A stretch of DNA of 62,000 nucleotides from Cristatella mucedo (taxonomy: Eukaryota; Bryozoa; Phylactolaemata; Cristatellidae), in contig WPIO01000220.1 of assembly GCA_009760855.2 (NCBI GenBank), forward strand, positions 1 to 62,000, written 5' to 3'. Both the position numbers and the translations under genes were made by a program. Below, piece after piece: positions 11,396 through 23,030 of the stretch (its first letter is position 1; every line of letters begins with the position of its first letter). The notes beneath the pieces were generated by a model. That model saw nothing but the letters and a program-made list of their open reading frames with translations, made no database searches and was not told the origin of the DNA.

Positions 11396-11479
11396 CTGAA
11401 ATCAACCGATAAAATAAGAACATACACTAAGCTATTTTTGCTAGTATTACTGCACTGCAGGGAGTAACCATTAAACAGC

Positions 11480-11930
11480 TCCAGGCTACCTATCGAGAAT
11501 ACTTACAAACCAGCCTGGGTATCCGAACTATGGCTTTACAGACTCAAAACGCTTAGCTGTACCTCAAACTGACCTCAAATCCTGTGCAGACCCTGACTTT
11601 TGTTCGTATGCTACCGAAGTCTTGATTTCCCTTTGAAGGACGCCATGACATCTCCTGACTTTTCGACATTTTAAAAAAGGTAAAAATCCTCCTTTCACTC
11701 GGCATTGTGTTTGGGTCATTGTGATTGAGTCTTCGTGTGTCTATGTTGCTGACACTGTACGTGCTACCAGTAATGTTGCATATCCTTACATTTTGCCCCT
11801 GTTCATGGTAACTCATTGTATGCATGTCGGCATAGTGCATGTTACAACGAATCATGTAATCACGCATTCTGCACAGCATGGTAAAAGTGCCTAGAACAAG
11901 ATTAGACTCTCACCAGCGATATACAAATGT
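11480..11930 (+). mobile_element. LINE family B, decayed 3' part
   Basis: Plus-strand remnants of the family B C-terminus (NLKSC-like, YATE) are followed by tail words GACACTGTACGTGCTACCA and GTAAAAGTGCCTAGAACAAGATTAGACTCTC. Many frameshifts. Confidence 0.65.
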
Positions 11931-11969
11931 GACATTATTACCAGGTTATTCACTATCGTACTACCGAGC

Positions 11970-12420
11970 TCATTTATGCCTATCCAGCTCAATATAAACA
12001 ACAATAATGATAAAAACAAGATAGTTCAATTGAACATTCAGAGAGCTCAATATCTCCAGGACAGTGGTTTCGCAACCCTTTAATACAGTTCCACATGTTG
12101 CATCGACCCCCACCCATAAAATTATTGCGTGGGAAATGTATGTTTTCCGACAGTCTTGGGCAACCACTGTGAAATGAAAGTGGTTTCGATCGACAAAAAG
12201 GGTCGTGACCCATAGATTGCAAACCACCGCTCTAGGAGCTCTACATATGAAATAATCATACAAAAAACTCCATTAGTACAACATTATCTATTGCTTAAGA
12301 CTGTAGTTATGATGTAGAGGCCTTTTAAACCAATAGCTTCCAAATACAACTGAATAGCCTGTCAATATGAGCTGAAAATTATAGTGAAAGAGCATGCACA
12401 AAAAATTGAAGTTTGAAATA
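11970..12420. other. Intronic stretch without recognised feature
   Basis: Overlapping short frames on the minus strand have no recognisable motif, and no repeat family was identified. Confidence 0.3.
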
Positions 12421-12429
12421 TAGTTGCCA

Positions 12430-12635
12430 ACAATAATAATAATATTTCTAATAACACTAATAACACACTTGATAAAGCGCTCTCAGATAACTCAATCTCT
12501 CTAGGCGCTTTACATTTGCTGCAAACGAAACATGATCGAATGGTTAGTGTGCAGCATTCTCAGTAAACAACAAGAAAATAACAAGGTTTGGGGTGGCATG
12601 CACAAGGTCTGCATGCAAGTGTGATTAGTCAATAT
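12430..12635 (-). mobile_element. LINE family B 3' tail
   Basis: (AAT)n-like start, then CACTTGATAAAGCGCTCTCAG...CTCTAGGCGCTTTACATTTGCTGCAAA and the GGCATGCACAAGG tail word. Non-coding. Confidence 0.75.
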
Positions 12636-13094
12636 TGATTGAGTCTACTCGTGAGAATAACAGTTCGAACAAGCAAGATTAGTGGCAGGACAGGCTGTAA
12701 GAGACCATTTGCACAGGGACTAGCTTTGGAAATTGAATCAAACCCTCGGGCTAATCCCTATCAACATCCTCTATAGTTTGCAAACAAGCAACAGCTTCCT
12801 AAGCATAAATACAAAAGCCCTAATGATGATGAAATAATCCTTAGCATTTTTGTAAAGCTAAGTAGCTTAAATGAGCTTGCTGCTGAAGAGTTCCTTACAG
12901 ACGTTCATCTTCGATGTCCATATATTCAAGACGTCCTCGAAAATGAACATAAACTATACGTGGAGCTCACCGGACTGTTATTACTATGACACCCGAGGAA
13001 GGAAGCTGGACCATTGAAACATGTAGATATAATTTGTTTGCATTGTACTCTAAAAGAAAGTCAGCTCAATTCAGACACTTCAGCTGAATCACAT

Positions 13095-13400
13095 ACCTCT
13101 GGCCCACGACCTTGGTCATTTAATAGACGGCACTACCTTTACTGCAAGCCATCAAGTACAATCCCAGTCTAAGATTGAAGAATGCATTCCACGGTGGTCT
13201 CTAACGAATTTATTGAGCTCTCTGATGCTACCTAGGCTAGAATATTGCAATTCCACATTTTTGAGCTAACAAAACAGTCACTAGGCCACTGCAGCTCATG
13301 ATGACTATGGCTGCATGGCTAGTTATGAAATCCGAGAGCTTCAAATGTGTGTCTCAGTTGCTGATGAAACTGCAATAGCTCCAGGCTCTGCCGAAAGCAG
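13095..13400 (+). mobile_element. LINE family A, strongly decayed RT fragment
   Basis: Plus strand keeps an echo of the family A reverse-transcriptase end: PRLEYCNS corresponds to SRLDYCNSLLAGLP, and the following ACTATGGCTGCATGGCTAG word matches ATGAATATGGCTGCAAGGCTGG of the better copies at 33.2 and 35.7 kb. Stops throughout. Confidence 0.65.
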
Positions 13401-13934
13401 GCTAATTTAAGAGCGTGTCGTTGAGACAACCGAGTAAATTAACAGCTAGAACTCGAAAAGCTAGGCTGATGATAACATTTGGGACATCGATACTCTGGAG
13501 TCTCCCACTGACATAGGACCTGAATCATTGTAGTGCAGTACAAATGATGCCAGGGCGAGAAAAGAGGATGGCAACAAGGACTTGGTGGTCGATAGCCCCG
13601 AAAGCTGCCTAAAGATCCAGGATAACAAGCAGAGGTACTCTACCTAAGTGTGCATTCCTAAACAAGTTGTTATATACCCTAAGCAATACTGACTCTGTGA
13701 ATCGATTAGTTCTAAAATCAGATTATAACTTAATAGCAAGGTTTAAAGATTCAATATAGGAGTTCAGCAGGTCTGCCATGACTCGTTCAAGGGTCTTTGA
13801 TATAAACAGTAGAAAGGAGGCTGGCGAATGGAAAGGTTAATAAGTGCTATCGCAGATATGTATGAATTCTATGCATATTGTATAAGATATTGAAGACTGT
13901 TTCGAACTATATTAACATACGTACTATGCATTAG

Positions 13935-14095
13935 CGATGTATTACCTTAACTTTAACGACCTTACTCCCAACGTCCGTGGTTCGAATCCTGTGGCATTCT
14001 TTGTCATGTGTCATTCTTTATCGCTGCTGAAAGCGGTTTTGATAACTGCAAAGGCTCTGTTGTTGCCATGAAAAAGAGGCTGTTAAGTCAGATAG
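13935..14095 (+). mobile_element. tRNA-derived SINE family S1
   Basis: Contains the B box GTGGTTCGAATCC, the body words CGCTGCTGAAAGCGGTTTTGATA and CTGCAAAGGCTCTGTTGTTGCC, and the end GAGGCTGTTAAGTCAG, all shared with copies at 24.5, 55.7 and 56.2 kb. The A-box end is eroded. Confidence 0.7.
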
Positions 14096-14426
14096 TATTA
14101 ATTATTATTATACCTTGGGTCGACTATTTCTCTGACGAGCATCTGGAGAATTTAAAGAAAACATTATGACATTGCAGCTGGTATTACTAGAAATAAAATA
14201 CTGACTATGCTCCCAGAAAATACTCCCCAACGAGTTTAGCATATCACTAATTTACTTGATACACACAAATATCACCTCTTGTAAGATGCCAAAGACTCAA
14301 CTTTAAGCAAATGAGTAGAAATGTTTCCTTTCTATGGTTAGCTTCAAAGTGCACGACTCAGTATCGCCAAAGAATCAGCAAACCAAGATTGAGTCATCAC
14401 TAAGGTGCAACTTAGGAGGTACATAC

Positions 14427-14657
14427 CTTGATATAAGAATCCATAGATGTAAACTTCACACAGCCCTAACAAGTTCTCTTTTGTCGGGCCGAGGTAAACC
14501 GCAACCTTTCTACCAATGGCTAAAGATGTACAGGAATAGCTGCTGCCGGTGGCACTAGGACTGTTTGCTGAATATGAGCAAGTACTCCAAGATCTAGGAT
14601 TCGGATCACCTGGTGTATCGTTGGTGTACAGGATATAGAAATTCGATAAACGGTATG
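14427..14657 (-). CDS. Exon: second half of F-type lectin (FTP) domain
   Basis: The 231-nt exon begins after TTTTTTTGTAG with two bases and ends before GTATGT, phase 1 at both ends. The 76 codons read YRLSNFYILYTND, then WSTCSYSAN, a second Cys in SSYSC, IGRKVAVYLG and finally LLGLCEVYIYG. These are landmarks of the C-terminal half of FTP/fucolectin domains (RLSNFYI, C...C, GRYVAIYL, LTLCEVEVYG). It continues the half-domain at 16921-17145; the join gives P-Y-G-A-Y-R-L-S. The FTP fold is a beta-sandwich that often binds fucose with calcium. The 2.3-kb intron between the halves contains LINE copies. Confidence 0.85.
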
Positions 14658-15130
14658 CTACAAAAAAAGAATTTCTGTGAACAGTACTTTATAGTTATGC
14701 TCTTTTGCCGACACCACTTGTTTCAAGTTAAGGCAATCCGAGCAACAATGATGTGCGTGATAACATGCCAAGATCGGAACTGCAACGAACTACTGCCACT
14801 GTGTGACTTAGTCATAGAAATTAATAATCCTTGGTCAACCTGAAACGATGCATAAGTGGCTAACCTACGCAAGATTTTGTTAAGGAAGAACCTATCATCG
14901 ACCAGGTTTGGCATAGCACTGGGTATGTCCATATCTAGACGTCCATACGCTTGCATTTAAATCTGAATTTTACAACGATGGTACAAATAAGAGGGTCAAG
15001 CTAAGTAGCTCATGCAAGTTTCTCGATCTACCGAGAGTCAAAACATATAGCCGATTTAAACTATAGGACCCTAGGGTTTGAGTTATATAAATATTATTGC
15101 AAAATAGTTTCCAGAATATAGAATATAGAA

Positions 15131-15270
15131 CATAGTTTGCATAGCGCCCTAGGAGAGTTGGACATCTTTTAAGATGCTGCATGTAAGCAACGAAGCTCGT
15201 GCCTGTGGCCTTCTAATACAGTCACCTTAACCTTGGTCGTGAGAGCAAGTTAATCACTGCTCCAAACCAG
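15131..15270 (-). mobile_element. tRNA-derived SINE family S2, degenerate
   Basis: Minus-strand order as in other S2 copies: an A-box remnant near 15260, a GACCAAGGT arm, then AGCGCCCTAGGAGAG tail sequence near 15140. Confidence 0.5.
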
Positions 15271-15404
15271 CACGGGACTAAGACCACTAAAGCAATCAAC
15301 AAAGTATATCTTGGCACAGCTTCAATTAACATGAATAGGTACGCGACTAATGCAACATTCAGACCAATATAACCCTGCACTGACACTATAAGCGTAAAAG
15401 AATT

Positions 15405-16055
15405 ATTAATAAAAATACATTCGTGTAGCACCCTCAGAGAACTTAATCTCTTTCTAGGCACTTTATAATTTGCTGCAAAGGAAGCATGATCCAACGGTTT
15501 GTGGTAGGATTCTCGATAAACAAGAAGAATAACATGGCTATGGGTGACATGCGAAGGGTACGCACGTGAACATGATTTGTGGCAGCATGTGCACAGTCAG
15601 CACATAAAAGCCTACAAAGACGAATCTCAAGAACCCACCAGTTGCTGAGATAGAAAAGGTTTATAGCTTCGTTTCAATTGTATTAGGTTCAGGATTTCGT
15701 GAGGCCACGGGGAATTAAATTCCAGCCTTTGGGAGCATGCGAACTAGAGGTGCTGCCTTCAAAAACTTTGAGGCCCATATGAGGTATTGGGAAACGGTCA
15801 GATTCCGAAAAGCAGGAGATACGATGCTTCGCCAGGCGGTGCAGCAGATCTGATAGGTAAGACTGGAATAAAAAAAAAATGAAAGGACCTAATAGTGAGT
15901 GACAGAACCTTAAATTCAATGCACTGCTTGACTAGGAGCAAGTGCTGGTCGGGCACAAATGGTGTGATGCTGCTATAGCTGACCCTCATACCACTCAAGA
16001 CAGACACGCCTATCTGCAAAGTTGTGCACCAATTGTAGACGCCTGATTGAAAGAA
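15405..16055 (-). mobile_element. LINE family B, 3' part with RT C-terminus
   Basis: Minus-strand frames retain pieces such as LRFCHSLLGPF and PDQHLLLVKQCIEFKVLSLT, the family B 'LHWLPVKQRIDFKVLSLTFRSL' region, with frameshifts. The 3' tail and hairpin lie at the low-coordinate end. Confidence 0.8.
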
Positions 16056-16065
16056 CGGTAGGCCA

Positions 16066-16735
16066 GCAATAATAATAATGTAATTATTATTATAATTATT
16101 AATGCACTTGCTAAAGCGCCCTCAGGGAACTCAATCTCTTTATAGGCACTTACAAAAGTCGAGACGTGGAGCTAAATAATGAAGGGACCTAAAAGTAAGT
16201 GACAAAGCCTTAAAGTCGATGCCTTGCTTGACTGGGAGCCAGTGCAGCTCGGCAAGAAGTAGTGTGAAGTGGCAGCTGCCAAGATCGCGACAGACAAACC
16301 TAGCTGCAGAGTTTCGAAATAACTGTAAGAACGTGAGTGCACCGACCGGTAGACCAACAAGCAACGAGTTACAGAAGTCGAGACAGGATGTCTCGACGAT
16401 TGAACCAATTAAGATGTCGCATTTCTGTCTAAGGAAGCACGAATTTTAGCAAAATCATGTAGCTGAAGGTAGGCAGACTGTGGAGCTGACGTGGTCGTCT
16501 AATGAAAGGTCACTTTTAAACACAACACCAAGATTGTGCATAGATTTAAAAGGAGACAGGCTTGTGGAGCCAGTTTGAGAAATGGGTTTTCCAATTTCTG
16601 AATTGCCTTCGGTTTGCCCATACCTAGTAACTTGATTTTAACATCCTTCAATTTTAGAAGGTTTGCTGCGATTAATGTGTCAATGTTTTCCATGCATGCA
16701 GAAGGGGAAGCAATCGTCAAAAAGAAATTCACCCA
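16066..16735 (-). mobile_element. LINE family B, second adjacent copy
   Basis: Starts with AAT-rich sequence and the hairpin, then minus-strand pieces LPSCTGSQSSKAS and upstream IAANLLKLKDVKIKLLGMG, the region after the RT catalytic box. It lies directly upstream of the copy at 15405-16055, so two LINE insertions are stacked in this intron. Confidence 0.8.
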
Positions 16736-16920
16736 CCAAGTTATGCTTGATAAGAAACAGTGTTCTTAAATCCAAAAGCGAAAACGCACAATCACATAAT
16801 ACATCAGATCTCAGAACATTTTTGACAAAATAAACAGCTTGAGGGTGTTTAGCGGTATGCTCTGTGGAGTTAAAAAGAAAGGTATCATAAAACACAAAAG
16901 CTCTGAAAGTTTTCACTAAC

Positions 16921-17145
16921 CATATGGCCCATTAATATTCGCTATAGTGATATTCGTAATTTGATACACTTCCGTTGCATTCGACAGGGTGACGTACCAC
17001 CAGGCATTAGATGTTAGACCCACCGCAGTATGGCTGCAATGTTGTTCACTAGATGTCGATTCCAGTGAACCGTCGACCGCCAAGCTGGCTGGGTTAGTGT
17101 CAATTGTTGATGACTGCACTGCTGGTTTTCCAAAGGCATGGTTCC
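16921..17145 (-). CDS. Exon: first half of F-type lectin (FTP) domain
   Basis: The 225-nt exon begins after TTTTTTCTTAG with two bases and ends before GTTAGT; phase 1 at both ends. The 74 codons read NHAFGKPAVQSSTID, then ASLAVDGSLES, HCSHTAVG, AWWYVTLSNATEVYQI and TNITIANING. This is the N-terminal half of an FTP/fucolectin-like domain (N-x-A-x-x-K-P-x-x-Q-S-S...AVDG...WW-x-V-x-L). Known fucose-binding members have Arg and Asp after the WW pair (R-x-D). Here the residues are Y-V-T, so the standard sugar site looks lost. The domain continues in the exon at 14427-14657. Confidence 0.88.
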
Positions 17146-17439
17146 CTAAGAAAAAATAACGTAAAGAATACACAAGAAAACATGCAATGAGGTACTATGC
17201 AGTCTTACTTAAAGGTCTTCCTTGCGGCAGTTAAATCAACTGAGACAACATGCTAATAGTAAGGTTCCCGAGCTAGATCGAGTAAATACACTCGGAATTA
17301 TTTTGGCAATATTTCTTTGCAAGTTGCATAACAAGAAACCACGTTTGAACGTAGGTGGTATTTATTCCGGTAGTAATTTATTTCAATGTGCTTAAAAAGC
17401 AGGATAAGTAAGAACTAACTTGGAAAAACTGTGGAGAAA

Positions 17440-17690
17440 TCGCAGAACGCAGAAAAAGATGAATTGTCACATTTTCAGTTGGGATTCAAGAGACTCCGGT
17501 CAACTTCAACTGCTCTTCTTAGTGCGACCAACGCCGTCGTAAGCAGTGATGAAGACGGTCACATCACTGTCCTGGTCCTGATTAATCTATCAGCATCGTT
17601 CAACAATCTTGATTACAGTGTCCTACGACGTGAACGACTGAGTATAGCCATCGGTCAGATAGACGAGGCACTGACGTAGTTCAACTTTAA
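17440..17690 (+). mobile_element. LINE reverse-transcriptase fragment (palm region)
   Basis: Plus-strand frame reads LSHFQLGFKRLRSTSTALL, then DGHITVLVLINLSASFNNLDYSVL. This is the L2/CR1-type RT block 'QSGF-x-x-x-x-STETALL...VLLDLSAAFDTVDH'. The catalytic Asp of LDLSAAFD is replaced (N in both places), so it is inactive. It lies only about 290 bp upstream, in gene terms, of the FTP exon, on the opposite strand. Confidence 0.8.
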
Positions 17691-17925
17691 CTTTTCCGAC
17701 CACGTTCAATCCATCTTGTGTGGTGGTGAAATTGCCAGAGTAGCAAGCACTCCAATGATGCAAGATGGAGCTAGCGAGTGGTAGTTAAAGACCTGGTGAA
17801 AGTAACTTGAAATTGGTATGTTGCTTGATAACGATTTGGTACATGACTCTGAGTAGAATGCATCACTTGCCAAGTCATTGACAGTCAAGCCTAGCTGTTA
17901 ACTTTTTGTTAACACTAAGAATAAT

Positions 17926-18056
17926 GATATAATTCATTTGTATACTGCCGTAAGAGAACATAATCTCTATTCAGGCACTTCACATATGCCTGGGGGCTCG
18001 AGCCCACGACCTCGGCCCGACCTTGGTCGGGACGAGCACCTTAACCACTGGGCCAC
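17926..18056 (-). mobile_element. tRNA-derived SINE family S2, best-preserved head
   Basis: Minus strand begins TGGCCCAGTGGTTAAGGTG (A box), then CCCGACCAAGGTCGGG (a perfect hairpin arm, as in a long-variable-arm tRNA), GTGGGCTCGAGCCCC (B box), and a tail ending ATACAAATGAATTATA. The head resembles class II (Leu/Ser-type) tRNAs, which is an inference from the long arm. Confidence 0.85.
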
Positions 18057-18145
18057 ACCTGATAAAGCGCCTTCAGAAAACTCAATCTCTTTTTAGGCCC
18101 TTTAGATTCACTGCAAACGACAGAATGGTATTGCACTGGCTAAAA
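18057..18145 (-). mobile_element. LINE family B 3' hairpin tail
   Basis: GATAAAGCGCCTTCAGAAAACTCAATC and the closing stem follow the S2 copy directly. Only the last about 90 bp of the element are present. Confidence 0.65.
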
Positions 18146-18704
18146 TACTCGAAAGAATGGAATCGTGGAAATGTAGATATAATTTATATTTATGGACCTG
18201 TGTGGCTTTTGTATACTTTAACAAAGCAAGCTAAGTTTTCATAAAGTTTCACAGCTAAAACTGAACGAACTCGTCTGTGGAGCTGATGAGAACATCTGCA
18301 TAGAGCTCGTCCTGGAGTAGCACTTTCCCACTACAAAGGCATGCGACAGAAGATAGGGGCTGATCGAAACCTTTTTAAGGAGTTGGGCTTTCGAGGTTCT
18401 GACTCAAGCTTTTGCCCAAGTTGCTCGCCTTGACCAAGGTCAAAATGAATGCATTTGATGACAAAGGTCGTAGGATCCAGGAACGTGGCATTTGTGGAGC
18501 CCCTTAATCTTGTTTTTAAGTTCTCTTAGGGCGCTAAAAATATTTAATATGTTTGCATTTTGTTGTACCATTTAAGTGACCTAGCAACAAAAGTCAATCA
18601 TTTGAATGCAGTAGAGCTACTTTTTTGAATTCCATCGCTAATGGATATAGTGCTGTACATGACACAGATAGAAGCAAGCCAACCATTCAAAATTAAAGCT
18701 TAAC

Positions 18705-18869
18705 AAAGACTCTCATCATAAACTAGTTTGTCATTGTCTAAACCAAGGCATAAAGTGTTCGCTTGCTTTAGATGAAGTTTTAAATTCGAATGCTCCATAC
18801 AGTTTCTTCCAACAGACCAAACTCCTGCACCTGGTTTGCATCTCCCAGAGCAGGAGTCAGAAAGCATTG
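18705..18869 (-). CDS. Tentative exon: short Cys-rich module
   Basis: A very good acceptor (TACTTTGTTTATCTCAG, AG at 18870-18871) is followed by a phase-1 frame reading SDSCSGRCKPGAGVWSVGRNC. This aligns loosely with the EGF exon's C-P-N-G-C-E-K-G-W-Y-G-P-G-C. The 3' end is uncertain: GTTAAG gives an end at 18705 and GTATGG gives 18801, both phase 1. It lies between the EGF exon at 23.1 kb and the FTP exons and keeps their phase, but the Cys count is low and the second half has no clear motif. Confidence 0.4.
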
Positions 18870-19384
18870 CTGAGATAAACAAAGTAAACAACAAAAAAGT
18901 AAAGAAATTATTTCTAAACAGGGAGGCTTTTGGTCTCGGAGAACCCGGCTAGCAGAAATGTATATAAAATAACTAACCGTCAACTTATAACAACTGCAAA
19001 TTTTAATCCATACACATACGAAAATTTGGAGAAAACATAATTGTAAACAGGTGCACACCTAACCAAGAATGTAGAAATCCTACTACTGGTATATATATTA
19101 TATATATTATAATATTCATTATTGCTGCTAGCCAACCACGGAAGGCCTTTCGGTTGTAACAGGCCTGGCTGTGCACAGCTGAATACATGAGGCTGAGCTA
19201 CCCTCAACAAGCTGCCTGTTGCTGGCACTTCGTTTACAAGTAAGAGTTTACAAGAAGATCTGCAAACACTGAGTCATAGAAGTCCAGAAAGGAAGTCACA
19301 AATACATGGACCAACTTGGTGGCATTATCGCTGTCTAAGCAGGCCCAGGTTTGGGAAATTTACATAGCTTAAATTTGGCCCACT

Positions 19385-19744
19385 TGTCTGTGGAGTTGAT
19401 GTGTTCGTCTAGTGAAAAGTCACATTACAGCAGGAAACTTAAATGTTGTGCCGGAGATTCAAAAACTATACTGACCGAGCCCCTTTTGAGAAATAGGTTT
19501 TGAAATTTCTGAGTAAAGCAAGGCTAGCCGATAACTAGTAAGTTGGTTTCATAACTATTCACTTTGAGAACGTTTATTGCTATGCAAGTGCGGATGTCAG
19601 CAATATGTGCAGCAATGAAGCTGAGACAGTCGACTGTGCTTAAAGGCAGGAAGGGATCCCAGCATGTGTATAGCTGCTTGTCATCGGCTAAGAAACTGAA
19701 GCCTAGAGAGACCTTGGCTATTACATTGACAAAAAAGAATACGT
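19385..19744 (-). mobile_element. LINE family B reverse-transcriptase fragment with LADD box
   Basis: Minus-strand frame reads FSFLADDKQLYTCWDP, the F/YADD catalytic box of reverse transcriptase, then IAAHIADIRTCIAINVLKV and TNLLVIG, all aligned to the family B copy at 53.3 kb. It ends abruptly at about 19744 against a plus-strand tail, implying nested or inverted insertion. Confidence 0.75.
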
Positions 19745-19942
19745 GTGGACACTGCATGCTGCCACTAAGCACACTTGCATGCTGACCCCTAACATGTCAC
19801 CCTTAACCATGTTATTCATGTTGTTTATTAAGCATGATACCACTCACCATTCAATCGTGCTTCCTTTATAGCAAATGTAAAGGGCCTAGAAACGGATTGG
19901 GTTCTCTGGGGTGCTTTATCCAGAGTATTATTATTATTATTA
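19745..19942 (+). mobile_element. LINE family B 3' tail in opposite orientation
   Basis: GACACTGCATGCTGCCACTAAGC through GCAAATGTAAAGGGCC and (ATT)n. It abuts the minus-strand RT fragment head-on. Confidence 0.75.
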
Positions 19943-20060
19943 CAAACAGTAAAAATAGGTAAACTAACCACTGAACCTTAGGTACCGGGTAATTTACATC
20001 GGCTCATCGGACGATCGTTGCCAATCAACGCCAATGCGTTTGATTCTATGCTAGCATATT

Positions 20061-20209
20061 TAACAGCCTCTTTAGTATAGCATCAGAAGACCCTTTAAAG
20101 CTATCAGTGCCCCTTGCAAGGGCCAATAAAAGATCGCCGGCCAAACGATTCGAACCCAAGACTTCGTGGGAGAGGTCGTGAAAGCGACTGCCTTACCTAG
20201 AATGCCATG
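20061..20209 (-). mobile_element. tRNA-derived SINE family S1
   Basis: Minus strand shows the S1 head (GGCATTCTAGGTAAGGCAGTCGC), the B box GGGTTCGAATCG, a CTTGCAAGGGGCACTGATAG body and the end GAGGCTGTTAAA. Confidence 0.75.
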
Positions 20210-20559
20210 AAGGTTCACAATAATGGCTATCCCTAAGATACGACCGAAAAAAATGCAGTGCAATGCCAATAATGCAAAACCCCTTGCGAAGGACTTTGTT
20301 ACAGGAAGTTGCATGGAAGTAGGCGATCAAAACAGGCTTGTCCCGAAGACTTGAGTGTTTGCTATTCGCAGCATTGTCTCAAGCTTCCCTTCATGAATTC
20401 GCCCAAGTGCTGCAGTAAAATAACTTTAACTTAGTAGTCCTAACGTCTCCTATAACCCCGGCCGCCCATTTTAGCACATGTCTTTGGAATTCTCGTTCTA
20501 GGTGCAATAAGCCCCTAGTAAAACATGACATAATTATTTGTCAAGGCCTAGACCAGTTC

Positions 20560-21420
20560 GCCTTGACCGAGTTCGAGGTAAAATTGATTAACCATCCAAA
20601 CACAACCGATGCAACCCCTACAGGATTCTCCTTCTTTCATACCACTTGATCAATCAAAAGCAGTGGTAGAGTCGTGATTATCACAGGCTAATATTTCAAT
20701 ATAAACCCATTTGCAGCTCCCTCAAGCAGTCTTTCGAAACTATTGTTTTGAGTTAATCCCACAAGGAGCTGCAAGTGGTGGCAGTGGTCTGTCGCCCAAC
20801 CCAGGTACTAATTCCTCTTATAACTAACATTTGTCTACTCCCATTTTCATTCTGTATGCAAGAAATCGATGTTGCCTATTTAAGGATATTTTTATATTCA
20901 TGTTGATTGCTTATCTGACGCATTAAGCAGTGACTTGCATGAACTGATTGACTCACTTTCTCTTGTGGCTCGTGTGGAGGAACCCACTCAAGTTAAGGTT
21001 CAAATATATGATTGAATTATCCCTAAAAGTGAATATTATTATCACCTATCATTACTGATCATAATAAAACGCAGGATCCTTGACATCGATGCTGTCCGGC
21101 CAAGAATAAATAGCTTTTTCCCGATGCTGCTCTATTCTCATTCCGACCAGTCGTCATTGGTAAAATGCTGTGAAACGACACTTGCTGACAAGATCGACGA
21201 ATTCGGCGTTTGACGTTTTACGAGAGAGAACGATTTTAACTACGATGCACTTCTGTCCAAGAAGCATCAAGGGTAGGGTTGCTTCAAAAAATTAGAGGCA
21301 CTGCTTAAAGATATGGGGACCTGTCGGTTGCAGAAGCTGTATGTAGTTTACGAAGCTATCAGTTAAAGAGCAATCAGCACAATATTTTGTTCGTTAAAGT
21401 ACAACAGAGCAGGTGGACGG
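20560..21420 (+). mobile_element. LINE ORF2 fragment: endonuclease end and linker
   Basis: Plus-strand pieces in shifting frames match apurinic-type endonuclease landmarks of CR1/L2 LINEs: TGFSFFHTT, then a GDFNIHVD-like GYFYIHVDCLSDALSSDLHELIDSLSL and EEPTQVK. These are followed by the linker word ADKIDEFG near 21190. No intact frame. Confidence 0.65.
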
Positions 21421-21429
21421 TGGCTGTGC

Positions 21430-22990
21430 CAGCAGCCACCACCATCTCTGCTGAATCCAGTTGTGCTACAACCATTTCTGCTGCCTCTACGGTTACTAAA
21501 CAACAGCCAGCTCCAGCTCAGAAGCTCACTGTTGGCTAGGGTAAGACTACGCCTCTATTGTGCCTAGTCCGACAGGATCAGCCTACCAGGCTCTACATGT
21601 GTCTACTTGCTTAAGGGAATTCAGTAGTTCAATAATTGCCTCGAGGCAGTTACTCTTCGACAGCTAAGATTTTGCTCCCACATCACTGCCACAATCTCCA
21701 AATCGCTAGCAGGAGCATATCGCTATGTCACGACCTAGTGAAATGAGTAATGTTGAACGATGAGGCTGTTTTTAATTTACTTCTGCTTGTCGCACTGAGT
21801 TTACAATATAAACTTTGCATCCTCATGAAAACTCCAGTAGTTTGAATCGAAGCTAAGACGTGCGCATTGAAACATTGAAGAAAGAGCACTGCACTGATGC
21901 TGAGCCTGTGTGTTGGTCAGAGTGCATGGAACCCAAAGGAACCGACTTATGTTGGCCTTGGGCTATATTAAAACGTTTCAGTCAGGCCAGCAGGCTTGAA
22001 GTTGGATATATTGTGACTATTTGTGCCGACTTATGAGGATTCGTCTGCAGGCCTTGCACTATCATATCATAAAATAAACCAGCAGTAAAATTAGTGGTCA
22101 GGCAATTGCAAGACATTTCCTAATACATTCATCGACCAATGCTAAACTCACAAGAGCTGCTGCACGTAAATCTGCTAACGCACCCCGTGGCATTGGCTTT
22201 TTAACAATGCAAGCACTTTATCGACGTGGAAAAGACTTTACTAAGCGGATACACTCCATTTAAAAGCATAGCGAACTCAAAAAGTGAGCAAGCACCAGAT
22301 GAAGGATGGCCTTGTATCGGGATCTACTGTATATACCTACTGCTTTACTCCTGTGTTTTGGGAATTTAGATGAGCACCGACTTTTGTGCTTTCAAAAACT
22401 CTTGATACAAGCACATCGTTTTCAAACTCCTGAGAGATGGAGTTGTTCAACTAGCATAGCCAAACAGAGCTACATGTTGAACAAATAAAGACCAAAGGGA
22501 ACAAGAACTTAAGATTCCATAATTGGTAATTGGAAAGGTATTACAGAATTTATTACGGTAGCGATGTCGTTCAATATTTGAATTGTCAAAGAGACCGTCA
22601 AAAACCAAGCTGCGACTTACTCCCATTCTAATCTCAATCAATCCGACACTAGACTCAAATGAAATACTTCAAATTGTATTCTACAGTAACGATGCTAAGC
22701 TATTCAGAAACAAGCAGGCGGCTTAGAAACATGGCTAATGTGAATCGCAGCCAATCTGACTTGCAGTTTCACAAAAACGGCAGCTCACATACAAAACTGA
22801 GGCTCAATGGTGAAAGAAGGGGAACGCCAGCAAGTCAATAAACATGCTACCTATGGTGTCATTCTGCACTATACTGTATGTTCTACTCTCATATACTGCA
22901 GCCTGAATAAGGGATTAGAAGCAATCGCGAAGGTCTGCATAGCCTTACGACAGGACAAGCAAATAAATACTTCGGGCTCAAGCAGCTTGC
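21430..22990. other. Intronic stretch without recognised feature
   Basis: No exon, RNA gene or repeat family recognised. Several short open frames on both strands have no motif or plausible splice context. Confidence 0.35.
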
Positions 22991-23030
22991 AAATTCTGAA
23001 AGCAAACAAACACGAGTAAATATTGCTTAC

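Noticed and set aside
17926-18056. Possible functional tRNA gene
   Set aside because: The tRNA-like head is fused to a LINE-type tail and repeated elsewhere with the same tail, so it is a SINE.
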